Of a DNA stretch of 64,000 nucleotides, positions 17,255 to 25,730 are shown piece by piece. The DNA is taken from positions 54,892 through 118,891 of the forward strand of contig NZ_MKUD01000039.1 in NCBI RefSeq assembly GCF_001898575.1. Direction: 5' to 3'. Below the pieces are notes generated by a model. The model was not told the DNA's origin, did no database searches, and saw only the letters and a program-made list of their open reading frames with translations. A program made the position numbers and the translations under genes. Within the stretch, counting starts at the first letter, position 1. The number at the start of each line of letters is the position of its first letter. This DNA is from Spirosoma sp. 48-14. GTDB lineage: Bacteria; Bacteroidota; Bacteroidia; Cytophagales; Spirosomataceae.

Positions 17255-17824
17255 ATGACAGCCAAACCTGTTAGCTATTCACGCACAACGCTTACCGAGT
17301 TAATGATTCCGTCGTATGCCAACTTTGGCGGGCGTGTTCACGGCGGTATTCTCCTATCGCTGATGGATAAAGTAGCTTATGCCTGTGCCGCCAAACACGC
17401 TGGTCAGTACTGTGTGACGGTATCGGTCGATGGCGTCAATTTTCGGCAACCGGTTGAAGTGGGCGAATTGGTTTCGTTATTGGCTTCAGTCAATTACGTT
17501 GGGCGCACATCACTGGTTGTGGGTATAAAAGTAATAGCCGAAAATGTCCGTTTAGGAACCGTAAAGCATACAAACACCAGCTATTTTACGATGGTGGCAA
17601 AAAACGAAGCCGAGCAACCTACCGAAGTCCCACCGCTTTTGCTCGAAACACCCGAAGATGTGCGCCGTTTTCTGGAAGCCATGAAACGGAAGGAATTACG
17701 GGCATCGTACAGTGAGCATTTTGACAACGCCCGAACCCGCATGCTTCTGAACGAGAATCTTGATAAACTGCAACACGAACGCTGCCAGCTTACCGATAGT
17801 CTGAACCAGGATTTGATGGATTAA
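17255..17824 (+). CDS. Acyl-CoA thioesterase, hotdog fold
   Basis: A 189-aa single-hotdog thioesterase of the YciA/BFIT type, hydrolysing acyl-CoA esters in the cytoplasm. The diagnostic block is NFGGRVHGGILLSLMDKVAYACAAKHAG (24-51), followed by a second strand region VTVSVDGVNFRQPVEVGELVSLLASVNYVGRTSLVVGIKV. The C-terminal 60 residues form a helical extension rich in charged residues beyond the usual hotdog, as in other Bacteroidota members. The start is supported by the short AT-rich leader; an intrinsic terminator lies just upstream. Confidence 0.88.
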   Translation: MTAKPVSYSRTTLTELMIPSYANFGGRVHGGILLSLMDKVAYACAAKHAGQYCVTVSVDGVNFRQPVEVGELVSLLASVNYVGRTSLVVGIKVIAENVRLGTVKHTNTSYFTMVAKNEAEQPTEVPPLLLETPEDVRRFLEAMKRKELRASYSEHFDNARTRMLLNENLDKLQHERCQLTDSLNQDLMD

Positions 17825-17860
17825 ACTGATTGACTCTAGATTGCCCTGGAATACCCATTT

Positions 17861-17904
17861 CACAAAATCCAGCCAATCCGTTTAATCCGTTAAATCCTGG
17901 TTCA
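17861..17904. repeat. Degenerate 9-bp tandem repeat of GGATT units
   Basis: Read on the minus strand, the segment contains GGATTTAAC, GGATTAAAC, GGATTGGCT and GGATTTTGT in direct succession, so four 9-bp units share the GGATT start. It resembles the interspersed GGATT-type repeats of some Bacteroidota genomes. It overlaps the stop codon of the MetE-like gene. Confidence 0.6.
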
Positions 17905-18930
17905 GAGTTCAGCCCGTACTAGTTTTGCACCAGCCACCATGTTTGCCAGTTTTTGTTTAGCAGCCCAGCGAGCTGTCTGACTAAGGCCACAATCGGGCGC
18001 TACGGCCAGTTTCTCCGCCGGAACATAAGGCAGGCACTTACGGATTCGTTCAGCAACATCCTCGGGCGTTTCGATATAATAGCTTTTAACGTCGATGACT
18101 CCTACAGCAACATCGAACTTTTCGGCAAACCGTTCAAGCAGGTTTACCTCCGCAAAATTTAGCACCGTCATCTCGGTATGCAACTCATCGACATGCATAT
18201 CCAGGAAGTCAGGCAGCATGGGCGCTATTGTCTTTTTACCGACCGAACGACCTTTATAATTCCCGAAACATAGGTGCATCGACAGGCGAGTCTTTCCCAC
18301 ACCTGGTGCCACCGTCCGGTTAAAAATATCGACGAACCGTTTTGTATCTTCCCGATACGCATAGCATGACATGGATGGTTCATCGACACAAATTTCGGGT
18401 ACACCCAGTTCGACCAGACGGGCAATCTCTGCACTAACCAGGGGCAATAAGGCTTCGGTCACCTCCCATCGATCTTTGTAAAGACTTCCGGGCAGTAACC
18501 GTCCACTCAGTGTGTAAGGCCCGGGAATCGACACCTTGAGACCCTGTCCTTCGGGAGCCAGTCGTTTTAGCCGCAAATACTCCTCCACAACGCCCAGGCC
18601 TTTCGGTGCTGTAAGCGGTTCAATAATATTATGCTTCCCTCGCTGGTCATGAGCGGGTGGCCCAAATCGACGCAGTTCGGTTTCATTATTCTGAATCCCG
18701 TTGATATAGCCGTAGAAAGAGAGGTTGAAATCGAATCGGGTTTGTTCGCCGTCGGTTATCACATCCAATCCGGCCGCAACCTGATCATGAACTGAGGCAA
18801 TCACGGCATCCTCGATGAGTTCGTTGATATCGGCAGGGCCGAACTGCGTTAGGTGCTGGCTGGAAAATTCGAGCCAGCCGGGAAAAGGCATTGACCCAAC
18901 AACGGTCGTTTTAATAGGAACAGGCTGCAC
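17902..18930 (-). CDS. MetE C-terminal-like (cobalamin-independent methionine synthase type) protein
   Basis: A 342-aa protein equivalent to the C-terminal catalytic half of MetE, as in archaeal-type methionine synthases. Zinc-ligand candidates His219 and Cys221 (MHLCFGNYKG) and Cys314 (APDCGLSQTARWAAKQKLAN) are in the expected places. Motifs for the substrate site include VVGSMPFPGW (10-19), VITDGEQTRFDF (57-68) and EICVDEPSMSCYA (179-191). The N-terminal MetE half is absent, so methyl donor use is uncertain; many such short forms transfer methyl groups from other donors. It lies tail to tail with the thioesterase. Confidence 0.82.
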   Translation of the reverse strand: MQPVPIKTTVVGSMPFPGWLEFSSQHLTQFGPADINELIEDAVIASVHDQVAAGLDVITDGEQTRFDFNLSFYGYINGIQNNETELRRFGPPAHDQRGKHNIIEPLTAPKGLGVVEEYLRLKRLAPEGQGLKVSIPGPYTLSGRLLPGSLYKDRWEVTEALLPLVSAEIARLVELGVPEICVDEPSMSCYAYREDTKRFVDIFNRTVAPGVGKTRLSMHLCFGNYKGRSVGKKTIAPMLPDFLDMHVDELHTEMTVLNFAEVNLLERFAEKFDVAVGVIDVKSYYIETPEDVAERIRKCLPYVPAEKLAVAPDCGLSQTARWAAKQKLANMVAGAKLVRAEL

Positions 18931-18993
18931 TGGTTTTGTTGCGTTTAGGGTTTGTTTAATAGGCTCTTCTTAACACTAGTATGAATCAGGTTG

Positions 18994-20418
18994 CTAGGTA
19001 GCTTTAGAAATTCTCATCGCAACGGGGTCCCAGTGGATGACTTTTCGCTGGGCTGCACTGAGGTTGGCAGCCAGCGACGGAGCTGCCGCCCGCAGACCAA
19101 ATTCAGCATCTTCCCTCACGAGCGACGGGTTATTTTCCCGGATGGCATTAAAGAAAACAATCATGTGATCGAGCCGATCATCGTAGCCATCGGGAGCCGT
19201 ATAGGTAACGACGGGTTCGTTCTGTACGGTTCGGGTAAACTGACCAGCCGGGTATTTCTGCTCATACTGCCGGATAAACTCCTCCTGCATGGCCTGCGGA
19301 TAGGTGAACAACGCATCATAGCCCCGGCTATACATAGGTGCATTGGGCCGTTTTAGCCGATTCATGACGAACGAATTCCAGCCAATATCGATAACGCCTT
19401 CCGTTCCGACGAGCCGGGTATGAATATCGCCACCAGCGCCCGTAGCCAGGTTTACGCGGGTTGTAAATTGAAACGATGGGTGCTTATCCGTTTTGGGATA
19501 GTCCATCATAGCCGTTACCAGATCATAAGCATCCCGTCCATCTTTCCAGAAATTCAGATCGCCGAGCGCGAAAATTCGGGTTGGTCCGAGTGATCCCGTA
19601 ATGGTATGAACGCCCGTAATCAAGTGGACAAACAGGTCGCCTGCTACGCCCGTGCCATAGTCTTTGTAATTTCGCCACCGAAAAAATCGCTCCGCCTGAA
19701 AAGGATGTTTGGGGGCATCGCCCAGGTATCGGTCCCAATCCAGGTCTTTAGGATCTAGATTCGGTGGCATCGTATATTGCCAGGCTCCCAACGCATCCGT
19801 CCGATCCAGAAACGTTTCGACAGACGTCAGTTCGCCAATGTGTCCAGCTTCATAACGCCGTTTTGCCTCAAGTACAGCCGATGCACTTGCGCGCTGGCTA
19901 CCTACCTGAAATACCTTACCTGATTTCTTGTGTGCCGCAATAACGGCCTGCCCTTCTTCGATGTGGTGTACCATCGGCTTCTCGCAGTACACATGTTTTC
20001 CAGCTTTCAGTGCCGCAATCGAGATATGATCATGCCAGTGATCGGGCACACAAATCAGAACCGCATCGACATCTTTCCGGGCCAGTACTTCCCGATAATC
20101 GTGGGTGGTAAACAGATCCTGTCCCCAGACTTCCTTTGCCCTGACCAGTCGGGGGGCGTATAGGTCAGCCACGGCAACTACTTTCGTACCCGGTACTTTC
20201 AGCGCACAATCGAGGTCGTAATGGCCGATGATTCCAGCGCCAATCAGGCCAATATTGATCGTATCGGCTATGGAGCGTGGCTGTACAATCTCAATCAGAT
20301 GTTCGCGATAAGTTGTTTTTGAAGGGGAAAAGGTTTCGGCGCCAACCAGGGTAGTTCCTCCGGCCAGCAAAGCCGATGTACCTCCGAGCCGACGGAGGAA
20401 TTTACGACGTGAATGCAT
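18994..20418 (-). CDS. Tat-exported Gfo/Idh/MocA family oxidoreductase
   Basis: A 474-aa NAD(P)-dependent sugar oxidoreductase-like protein. The N-terminus MHSRRKFLRRLGGTSALLAGG is a twin-arginine signal, typical of Bacteroidota Gfo/Idh proteins that work in the periplasm on sugars or sugar acids. The Rossmann part has IGLIGAGIIGHYDL (about 55-68), VPDHWH and the EKPM motif (about 145-148) that places the cofactor-site lysine. The C-terminal GFO/IDH/MocA sheet domain contains the GTEGVIDIGW block. The substrate is unknown. It stands alone, ending 63 bp before the MetE-like gene start on the same strand. Confidence 0.88.
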   Translation of the reverse strand: MHSRRKFLRRLGGTSALLAGGTTLVGAETFSPSKTTYREHLIEIVQPRSIADTINIGLIGAGIIGHYDLDCALKVPGTKVVAVADLYAPRLVRAKEVWGQDLFTTHDYREVLARKDVDAVLICVPDHWHDHISIAALKAGKHVYCEKPMVHHIEEGQAVIAAHKKSGKVFQVGSQRASASAVLEAKRRYEAGHIGELTSVETFLDRTDALGAWQYTMPPNLDPKDLDWDRYLGDAPKHPFQAERFFRWRNYKDYGTGVAGDLFVHLITGVHTITGSLGPTRIFALGDLNFWKDGRDAYDLVTAMMDYPKTDKHPSFQFTTRVNLATGAGGDIHTRLVGTEGVIDIGWNSFVMNRLKRPNAPMYSRGYDALFTYPQAMQEEFIRQYEQKYPAGQFTRTVQNEPVVTYTAPDGYDDRLDHMIVFFNAIRENNPSLVREDAEFGLRAAAPSLAANLSAAQRKVIHWDPVAMRISKAT

Positions 20419-20484
20419 AGGTAGGGTTTATTTGCAGGAAGCCGAAATTACAATTTTACCAGCAAAAAGTGCCAACGTTACTCG

Positions 20485-20991
20485 CTACCGAATTGGGTAT
20501 TCCCACCAAAGCATATCTTCAATCTGATCGAATAACCGAAATCCACTTTTCTCCAGCACTTTCTGAGACGCGACGTTTTCGGCCTGGGTGTCGGCAACTA
20601 CTCGCTGAACATCAGGCTGTTCGCTAGCCCACTTCAGGAGCCCGCCCACCATTTCGGTCATGTACCCCTGCCGATGCACAGCGGAGTAGGTACCATAGCC
20701 AATTTCGATGGTGCCGGTTTCGTCGGGCTCCCCTTTAAACTTGGCTTCAGCTACAAATTGCTGTTTGTCGCGGTCGATGGCTATCCAGAGGGTGTGGTAA
20801 AGAGGGGCATTGGCGGGATCTTTCAACCGTGGAATCGTAAAATGGATGACGATACTCAGCACCGGCTCAACCAGTTCCCGGCACCCCGTTTTAAGACCCA
20901 TAGCCTCTTCCAGCTGATAGGTATCCAGTATGTACAAGTACAATTGCTTAAGCGTAAGCGGAACAATAGTCAGGCGCTGGGTCTCAATCAT
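20485..20991 (-). CDS. GNAT family N-acetyltransferase
   Basis: A 168-aa GNAT of the RimJ/RimL type that transfers acetyl from acetyl-CoA to an amine, typically an N-terminal Ala/Ser or a small molecule. The family opening IETQRLTIVPLTLKQL, the acetyl-CoA site IGYGTYSAVHRQGYMTEMVGGLLKWA and the downstream VVADTQAENVASQKVLEKSGFRLF are intact. Its start overlaps the 130-aa unknown gene by 8 bp, so it belongs to the same operon as the HEPN pair and the SDR. The substrate cannot be read from sequence. Confidence 0.9.
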   Translation of the reverse strand: MIETQRLTIVPLTLKQLYLYILDTYQLEEAMGLKTGCRELVEPVLSIVIHFTIPRLKDPANAPLYHTLWIAIDRDKQQFVAEAKFKGEPDETGTIEIGYGTYSAVHRQGYMTEMVGGLLKWASEQPDVQRVVADTQAENVASQKVLEKSGFRLFDQIEDMLWWEYPIR

Positions 20992-21376
20992 TTACCTTGT
21001 ACTTTGACAAATTCAGACCAACCAGAGGCCCAACAAAAATATACGCCTTCTGTACTCGTCTTCCATAAAACTCGATATTGTTTTCCTCCCAGCCCGTTTC
21101 ACTGTCTACAGATACACCATACTCGGCTAACTTATCCGTATCGAACAGTAAAATGCCCGATAAATTTAGCAGTTCCTGCTTGGTTAAAACGCTTTGTACC
21201 TGCTTGACTAAATACTTTAACGCATCCGACTGATCTTTATCAATCCACGTTGCCGCCACTAACATGTCCCAGGCAATAGCGTCCTCGGGTAATACCATAG
21301 CATACAAGGCTAATGGCCCCTTTTGCTCTTCTATGACTTTGCGCAACTGACCAATTTTATTAGCAAGTGCTTTCAT
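20984..21376 (-). CDS. Uncharacterised 130-aa protein paired with a HEPN protein
   Basis: A soluble alpha/beta protein of unknown function. Visible features are an N-terminal helix (LANKIGQLRKVIEEQKG), the segment LALYAMVLPEDAIAWDMLVAATWIDKDQSDALKYLVKQVQSVLTKQELLNLSGILLFD, and a C-terminal YGRRVQKAYIFVGPL strand. I remember similar small proteins encoded beside HEPN proteins in other bacteria, but I cannot verify this here. It does not carry the GSxxxGxxxxxSDxD motif of minimal nucleotidyltransferases, the usual HEPN partners. The start overlaps the HEPN stop by 4 bp (ATGA) and its end overlaps the GNAT start by 8 bp. Confidence 0.7.
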   Translation of the reverse strand: MKALANKIGQLRKVIEEQKGPLALYAMVLPEDAIAWDMLVAATWIDKDQSDALKYLVKQVQSVLTKQELLNLSGILLFDTDKLAEYGVSVDSETGWEENNIEFYGRRVQKAYIFVGPLVGLNLSKYKVND

Positions 21377-21768
21377 AAAATCTTAAGTAATGTTTTTGCG
21401 GCACTAATCATTCTGGCAGTAGACAGGCTTGTTGCATTACCTGTTATGGCATAACGAAGCTCTGGCTTCCACAGTTTCAAGTCAGACCATTCAGCCAAAT
21501 AGCGAGTTTTAACTGTATCTTCAACACCTGACAGGCGAAGCAGAACATCAAAATCATGAGTTTTGAAACTACTTAGGCCCTGGAACTCGCTGTTCGTTTC
21601 GGGAAATCCCCGCCACTTTAGCGTTTTACATATTCGCAGTTTCAGCCCAATCTCAACGGCGTAACCACTCAGATAACTTGCCCCATCAAAGCGCTTAGCC
21701 TTTACTAATAATTCAGCATCTGCCAAACGGGCCGTTGCAATCTTCCTTAGTTCAGCTCTGGGAATCAT
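21373..21768 (-). CDS. HEPN domain protein
   Basis: A 131-aa helical HEPN protein. Support comes from ADAELLVKAKRFDGASYLSGYAVEIGLKLRICK (17-49), which matches the HEPN helix with A-x-Y-x-x-x-x-A-V-E-x-x-L-K, and from FKTHDFDVLLRLSG (68-81), the tHDL-x-x-Ll block. The RX4-6H motif of RNase-type HEPN toxins is not evident, so it may bind rather than cut RNA. The start overlaps the SDR stop by 4 bp and the stop overlaps the partner gene by 4 bp, so the pair is translationally coupled within the operon. Confidence 0.75.
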   Translation of the reverse strand: MIPRAELRKIATARLADAELLVKAKRFDGASYLSGYAVEIGLKLRICKTLKWRGFPETNSEFQGLSSFKTHDFDVLLRLSGVEDTVKTRYLAEWSDLKLWKPELRYAITGNATSLSTARMISAAKTLLKIL

Positions 21769-22547
21769 AATTGCCCTTCACTAACACTCCAGCCCCCATC
21801 GACAGTTAGCACCTGCCCGGTGGTAAATGCCGAGTAATCGGACATGAAATACACGGCGGCTCCGTCCAGATCGTCTGGCTGGCCAATACGTCCTCCATCC
21901 AGCGGTTGCTTCGTTCTGGTAAAAGCTAATATCGTATCATCCTGAACGGCACGTTGCGCCATAGGCGTTTCGACCAGTGCCGGGGCCAATACATTGATTC
22001 GTATGTTGTCGTTGGCGTAATAGGCAGCCACCGATTTGGTAAAACCAATTACAGCCGATTTCATGGCAGCATACGCGTGGGTAGCAAAGTAGGTCGGAGA
22101 AGGGCTCGACCCTAACACCGATCCCATGTTCAGGATAGTGCCCCCGCCACCCTGGGCTCGAAACGCCCGCACAGCCGCCTGATTTGACAGCATGAGCGAG
22201 GTTAGGTTCAGGTTGACCGTATAGTTCCAGCCATCAAGGGTCATATCATGCAGAGGTCCATCGCCAAACCGCCGTCCACTCCCCCCGGCAACGTGGTACA
22301 ACCCATCGAAACCACCGAAAATCTGCTGACAAAGCGCAATGGCTTTGGGCGCCGTTTGCGGATCAGAGGCATCGCCCGACATCGCCAGGCCATTACCATC
22401 CAATTGTCGTTCAGCAGCGGTGCAACTTTCTGGATTACGCCCAACCACCACAACCTGTGCGCCTTCGCGAATAAAAGCCAATGACGCTGATAGCCCCATA
22501 CCAGTGGTGCCACCAATGACCACAATCTTCTTAGAATCTAACCACAT
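21765..22547 (-). CDS. SDR family oxidoreductase (canonical active site)
   Basis: A 260-aa SDR. I prefer the ATG at 22547 (MWLDSKKIVVIGGTTGMGLS); a start at 22583 would add 12 residues without family character. The cofactor motif GGTTGMGLS is followed by a catalytic block MGSVLGSSPSPTYFATHAYAAMKSAVIG with Ser, Tyr and Lys in Y-x-x-x-K. The C-terminus shows the normal MAQRAVQDD and VYFMSDYSAFTTGQVLTVDGGW. It heads the four-gene minus-strand run SDR-HEPN-130 aa-GNAT. The substrate is unknown. The DenD-like gene upstream on the same strand is 112 bp away. Confidence 0.9.
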   Translation of the reverse strand: MWLDSKKIVVIGGTTGMGLSASLAFIREGAQVVVVGRNPESCTAAERQLDGNGLAMSGDASDPQTAPKAIALCQQIFGGFDGLYHVAGGSGRRFGDGPLHDMTLDGWNYTVNLNLTSLMLSNQAAVRAFRAQGGGGTILNMGSVLGSSPSPTYFATHAYAAMKSAVIGFTKSVAAYYANDNIRINVLAPALVETPMAQRAVQDDTILAFTRTKQPLDGGRIGQPDDLDGAAVYFMSDYSAFTTGQVLTVDGGWSVSEGQL

Positions 22548-22659
22548 TCCGATATACTGATGAATTAGGTATGCAAGAAACAAAATTGACTGACTATCGC
22601 CAATAAGTCGTCAAGATTGTTACTTACGTGTCCGTTATCCCTTGTATACTCGCCGGGAG

Positions 22660-23607
22660 TTATGCGCGATCATAGGCCATAAACTGCCTGATAAAGTCAT
22701 CGAAATGCAGATCGACCTGAAACCCCAGGCCTAACGCTCGTGTGTTATCGCCCAGACCCGGCCAGCTACTGACAATGGCATTAATGGCCGGATCTGGCCT
22801 GAACTGAACCCGGTCAAGAGCCTCTTTACCCACAATCCGTTCGAGAGAATCCAGCATATGCTGCACGGTTACGCTGACTCCCGGCAAATTGACGGTACGC
22901 CAGTCGCCAAACGTTTTGCCATCCAGCATCGCACCTGTCAGGATATTCTGAATCACTGTATTCGGGCTCGATAACCACAAGGGCAGTTCGGGAGCTACTG
23001 GGCAAATGGCCTCCTCGCCCTGAATAGGCTCCCGAATGATACTACTGACAAACGAAGAAGCAGCCTGATTAGGCCGACCAGGACGCACACAGATGGTAGG
23101 TAACCGCAATACACGGCCATCGACAAAGCCTTTTCGGGTATAATCGTTCACCAGCAATTCGCCGATCGCTTTCTGGGCTCCATACGATGATTGTGGTTTT
23201 ACAGCTACTGATTCATCGACAATAGCCGGAAGCTGGCCACCATACACCGCCAGCGAACTGGAAAAAACAAACCGAATAGCCGGATTTTGCTGCCGACAAG
23301 CTTCCAGCAGATGCCGGGTAATATCCAGATTGACTTTCCAACCCAGATCGAAGTCCTTCTCGGCATGACTGCTTACGATAGCCGCCAGATGAAACACGAT
23401 TCCGGTTCTGGCTGATATAATTTTTTCGGCCGCACCTTCATCGGCCAGGTCTAGCTGCTGGCAACTAATTCGTGCATCGTCAACCGGTTTCGGTGGCAGC
23501 CCAATATCAATCAGACAGAGTTCGTCGAACGGAATTGAACTGCTCACAAGAGCTTTTGCCAGACGCTGCCCCAGAAATCCCGCTCCACCTGTTATAATTA
23601 GTTGCAT
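22660..23607 (-). CDS. NAD-dependent epimerase/dehydratase, D-erythronate dehydrogenase-like
   Basis: A 315-aa extended SDR. The Rossmann motif GGAGFLGQRLA (7-17) and catalytic pair Tyr142 and Lys146 (SYGAQK) with Ser-rich FSSSLAVYGG before it are intact. It resembles the DenD family, D-erythronate dehydrogenases that oxidise D-erythronate to 2-oxotetronate. Support for this comes from the divergent four-carbon acid sugar kinase 107 bp away, as in DenD-OtnK clusters. Assignment by similarity alone is moderate, and other aldonate dehydrogenases cannot be excluded. Confidence 0.78.
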   Translation of the reverse strand: MQLIITGGAGFLGQRLAKALVSSSIPFDELCLIDIGLPPKPVDDARISCQQLDLADEGAAEKIISARTGIVFHLAAIVSSHAEKDFDLGWKVNLDITRHLLEACRQQNPAIRFVFSSSLAVYGGQLPAIVDESVAVKPQSSYGAQKAIGELLVNDYTRKGFVDGRVLRLPTICVRPGRPNQAASSFVSSIIREPIQGEEAICPVAPELPLWLSSPNTVIQNILTGAMLDGKTFGDWRTVNLPGVSVTVQHMLDSLERIVGKEALDRVQFRPDPAINAIVSSWPGLGDNTRALGLGFQVDLHFDDFIRQFMAYDRA

Positions 23608-23714
23608 ACTGTTCTATTCTTTTACCCTATGAAAGCCGAAACCAAGTTGAAACTCCTGATGAATCGGTAAACTATCGGTTTTATACAGGCTTTCAAGAAC
23701 CAATCCGACGATCC

Positions 23715-25130
23715 ATGTATCAATCTGTGAATCAGAAGCTAGCGCAATTACCACCCGACTATCCGACCGATCTGTTACCAGCTATTCGCGATGTATTCGA
23801 AAAACGTCGGCAAACGATTGTTGTGCTCGACGACGATCCTACCGGTACGCAGACTTGCTATGACGTAACCGTACTGACTTCCTGGCGCGTAGAACTGATT
23901 ACAGCAGAATTACAGAAGAATCCTTCCATTCTGTATATCCTCACCAATTCGCGTAGTCTGCCCGAAAATGAAGCGATTGAACTCGCTCAGGAAATCGGTC
24001 AAAGCTTAAAGCAAGCCGTTCGTGAAAGTGGGCGCGACATTGTTGTTGTTAGCCGAAGTGATTCAACCTTACGGGGACATTTTCCGACTGAAGTAGATGC
24101 TGTTGCGCAATCGCTGGGTATGACAAAAGCCATCACTGTACTGATTCCTGCGTTTATTGAAGGTGGCCGCTACACCATCGATGATGTCCATTATCTGGCC
24201 GAAAATCAAAAGCTAGTACCCGTATCAGATACACCGTTTGCCCAGGATGTGGTATTTGGCTATACCCATTCGAACCTGAAGGAGTGGGTTGAGGAAAAAA
24301 CAAATGGGCGAATACAGGCATCGGCCGTACACTCAATCAGTCTCGACGAAATCCGTACAGGTGGTCCAGAGGCCGTTAGCGAAGCCTTCGCACGCTGTAC
24401 CGATGGCAGCGTGTGCGTCGTTAATGCGGTCAGATACCGCGATTTGGAAGTAGTCGTGATGGGACTCCTACTGGCCGAAGCAACGGGCAAGCAGTTTCTA
24501 TACCGAACGTCGGCTACGTTTGTTCCGATTCGGGCCGGACTGGCCTCGGGCAGGCCATTCATCCCCACCAAAACAGTGCCTTCATCAGCCAATGGTTATC
24601 TGGTCATTGTCGGATCGCACGTTCCCAAAACAACCCAGCAGCTAAGCTGGCTGCTAAAGCGAGGGACGTATAAGACCATCGAAGTCGACGTTGCCGAATT
24701 GCTGACCAGTAGTGATTCGTCGTCACATGCCATTGGCATAAGTCAGCAGATGGGCAACTGGCTCGAAGCCCGAGAAAACGTTGTCCTGTATACTAGTCGC
24801 CAACAAAAGGTAGGTATTGATGCCATTGAAAGCCTGACCATAAACTCGCTTGTTTCTGACTTCCTGGTCAAGGTACTTCAAAAACTCGCAGTCCGTCCGA
24901 AGTTCATTGTGGCAAAAGGAGGTATTACCTCCAGTGATCTGGCATCGAACGGGTTATCGGCCGAGAAAGCATTGGTACTGGGGCCTATCATTCCCGGCGT
25001 ACCCGTCTGGCAAATGACCGAAGGCAGTAAATTTCCAGGTATTCGTTATGTCGTTTTCCCAGGTAATGTTGGCGATGAGGCTGCTCTGGAAACCGTTTGC
25101 CAGTTGATCGATACGTCTTATTCTGACTAA
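23715..25130 (+). CDS. Four-carbon acid sugar kinase (DUF1537/OtnK-DtnK family)
   Basis: A 471-aa two-domain kinase. The N-terminal domain has the family opening RRQTIVVLDDDPTGTQTCYDVTVLTSW and VVSRSDSTLRGHFPTEVDA, and the C-terminal nucleotide-binding domain carries FIVAKGGITSSDLASNGLSAEKALVLGPIIPGVPVW. Known members phosphorylate 3-oxotetronate (OtnK) or D-threonate (DtnK) at C4. The divergent DenD-like gene supports a tetronate pathway. The class II aldolase-type decarboxylase OtnC and isomerase OtnI that complete the known routes are not in the window. The start ATG at 23715 follows an AT-rich leader. Confidence 0.85.
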   Translation: MYQSVNQKLAQLPPDYPTDLLPAIRDVFEKRRQTIVVLDDDPTGTQTCYDVTVLTSWRVELITAELQKNPSILYILTNSRSLPENEAIELAQEIGQSLKQAVRESGRDIVVVSRSDSTLRGHFPTEVDAVAQSLGMTKAITVLIPAFIEGGRYTIDDVHYLAENQKLVPVSDTPFAQDVVFGYTHSNLKEWVEEKTNGRIQASAVHSISLDEIRTGGPEAVSEAFARCTDGSVCVVNAVRYRDLEVVVMGLLLAEATGKQFLYRTSATFVPIRAGLASGRPFIPTKTVPSSANGYLVIVGSHVPKTTQQLSWLLKRGTYKTIEVDVAELLTSSDSSSHAIGISQQMGNWLEARENVVLYTSRQQKVGIDAIESLTINSLVSDFLVKVLQKLAVRPKFIVAKGGITSSDLASNGLSAEKALVLGPIIPGVPVWQMTEGSKFPGIRYVVFPGNVGDEAALETVCQLIDTSYSD

Positions 25131-25268
25131 TTGATGTACTTATCCTATCCTGTTCCAGACGGGCTGTTTTGAGGGGTCATCCCAGAAAGCCGACCAAGTC
25201 GATTATTTGAAAAAATGAAAGTGACAATTGCGAAAAAACGCAGTCAAATACAGTAGTTAAGGTTCTTT

Positions 25269-25547
25269 ATGGCAACAAGTTTTATTGATATGAATTCTCA
25301 GGAAACTTTTCTGGCAGTTTTTCAACTCCAGGAAATGCCCGGCGTTGTTGCATTCGACTCAACAGACGATGCTATAGAGTTTCTGGAAACGAGCGTAGCC
25401 CTGGGCGACCTGTCGCCGTTGGGTGTCGTCGAATGGGATGAAACCAAACACAGCGCTAAAGAGGTGTACTGGCAATATAACTCCTCCATTTCACCAGGCA
25501 TGATCATGGCAACCGCCTTTCAGGGTTACGTGGGCTGCCGAAATTAA
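25269..25547 (+). CDS. Small hypothetical protein, 92 aa
   Basis: An acidic, soluble protein without recognisable domain. Visible pieces are SFIDMNSQETFLAVFQLQEMPGVVAFDSTDDAIEFLETSVALGDLSPLGVVEWDETKHSAKEVYWQYN. It stands alone between the kinase (138 bp upstream) and an intrinsic terminator 32 bp downstream of its stop. The terminator and normal codon use support its being a real gene. Confidence 0.6.
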   Translation: MATSFIDMNSQETFLAVFQLQEMPGVVAFDSTDDAIEFLETSVALGDLSPLGVVEWDETKHSAKEVYWQYNSSISPGMIMATAFQGYVGCRN

Positions 25548-25578
25548 CCTACCTACCTAACAGATTACCAACCTATAG

Positions 25579-25610
25579 AAAGCCTTGCAACTTGGTTGTA
25601 AGGCTTTTCT
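25579..25610 (+). terminator. Intrinsic terminator after the 92-aa gene
   Basis: AAAGCCTTGCAAC and GTTGTAAGGCTTT pair over 13 positions with one mismatch around a six-base region, followed by TTCTGTTT. It ends 32-63 bp after the stop of the 92-aa gene, on the plus strand. Confidence 0.75.
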
Positions 25611-25730
25611 GTTTGGTTAGCAGTAGCCTATTCTCTCCGCTCCCTTGCTTTCTATTCGACACGGTAGTAACGAAGCTTCTGTTTCATCTTTAAGTAATCG
25701 ACCGTTTTCTGATTTTTTCTCCCTCCTACC

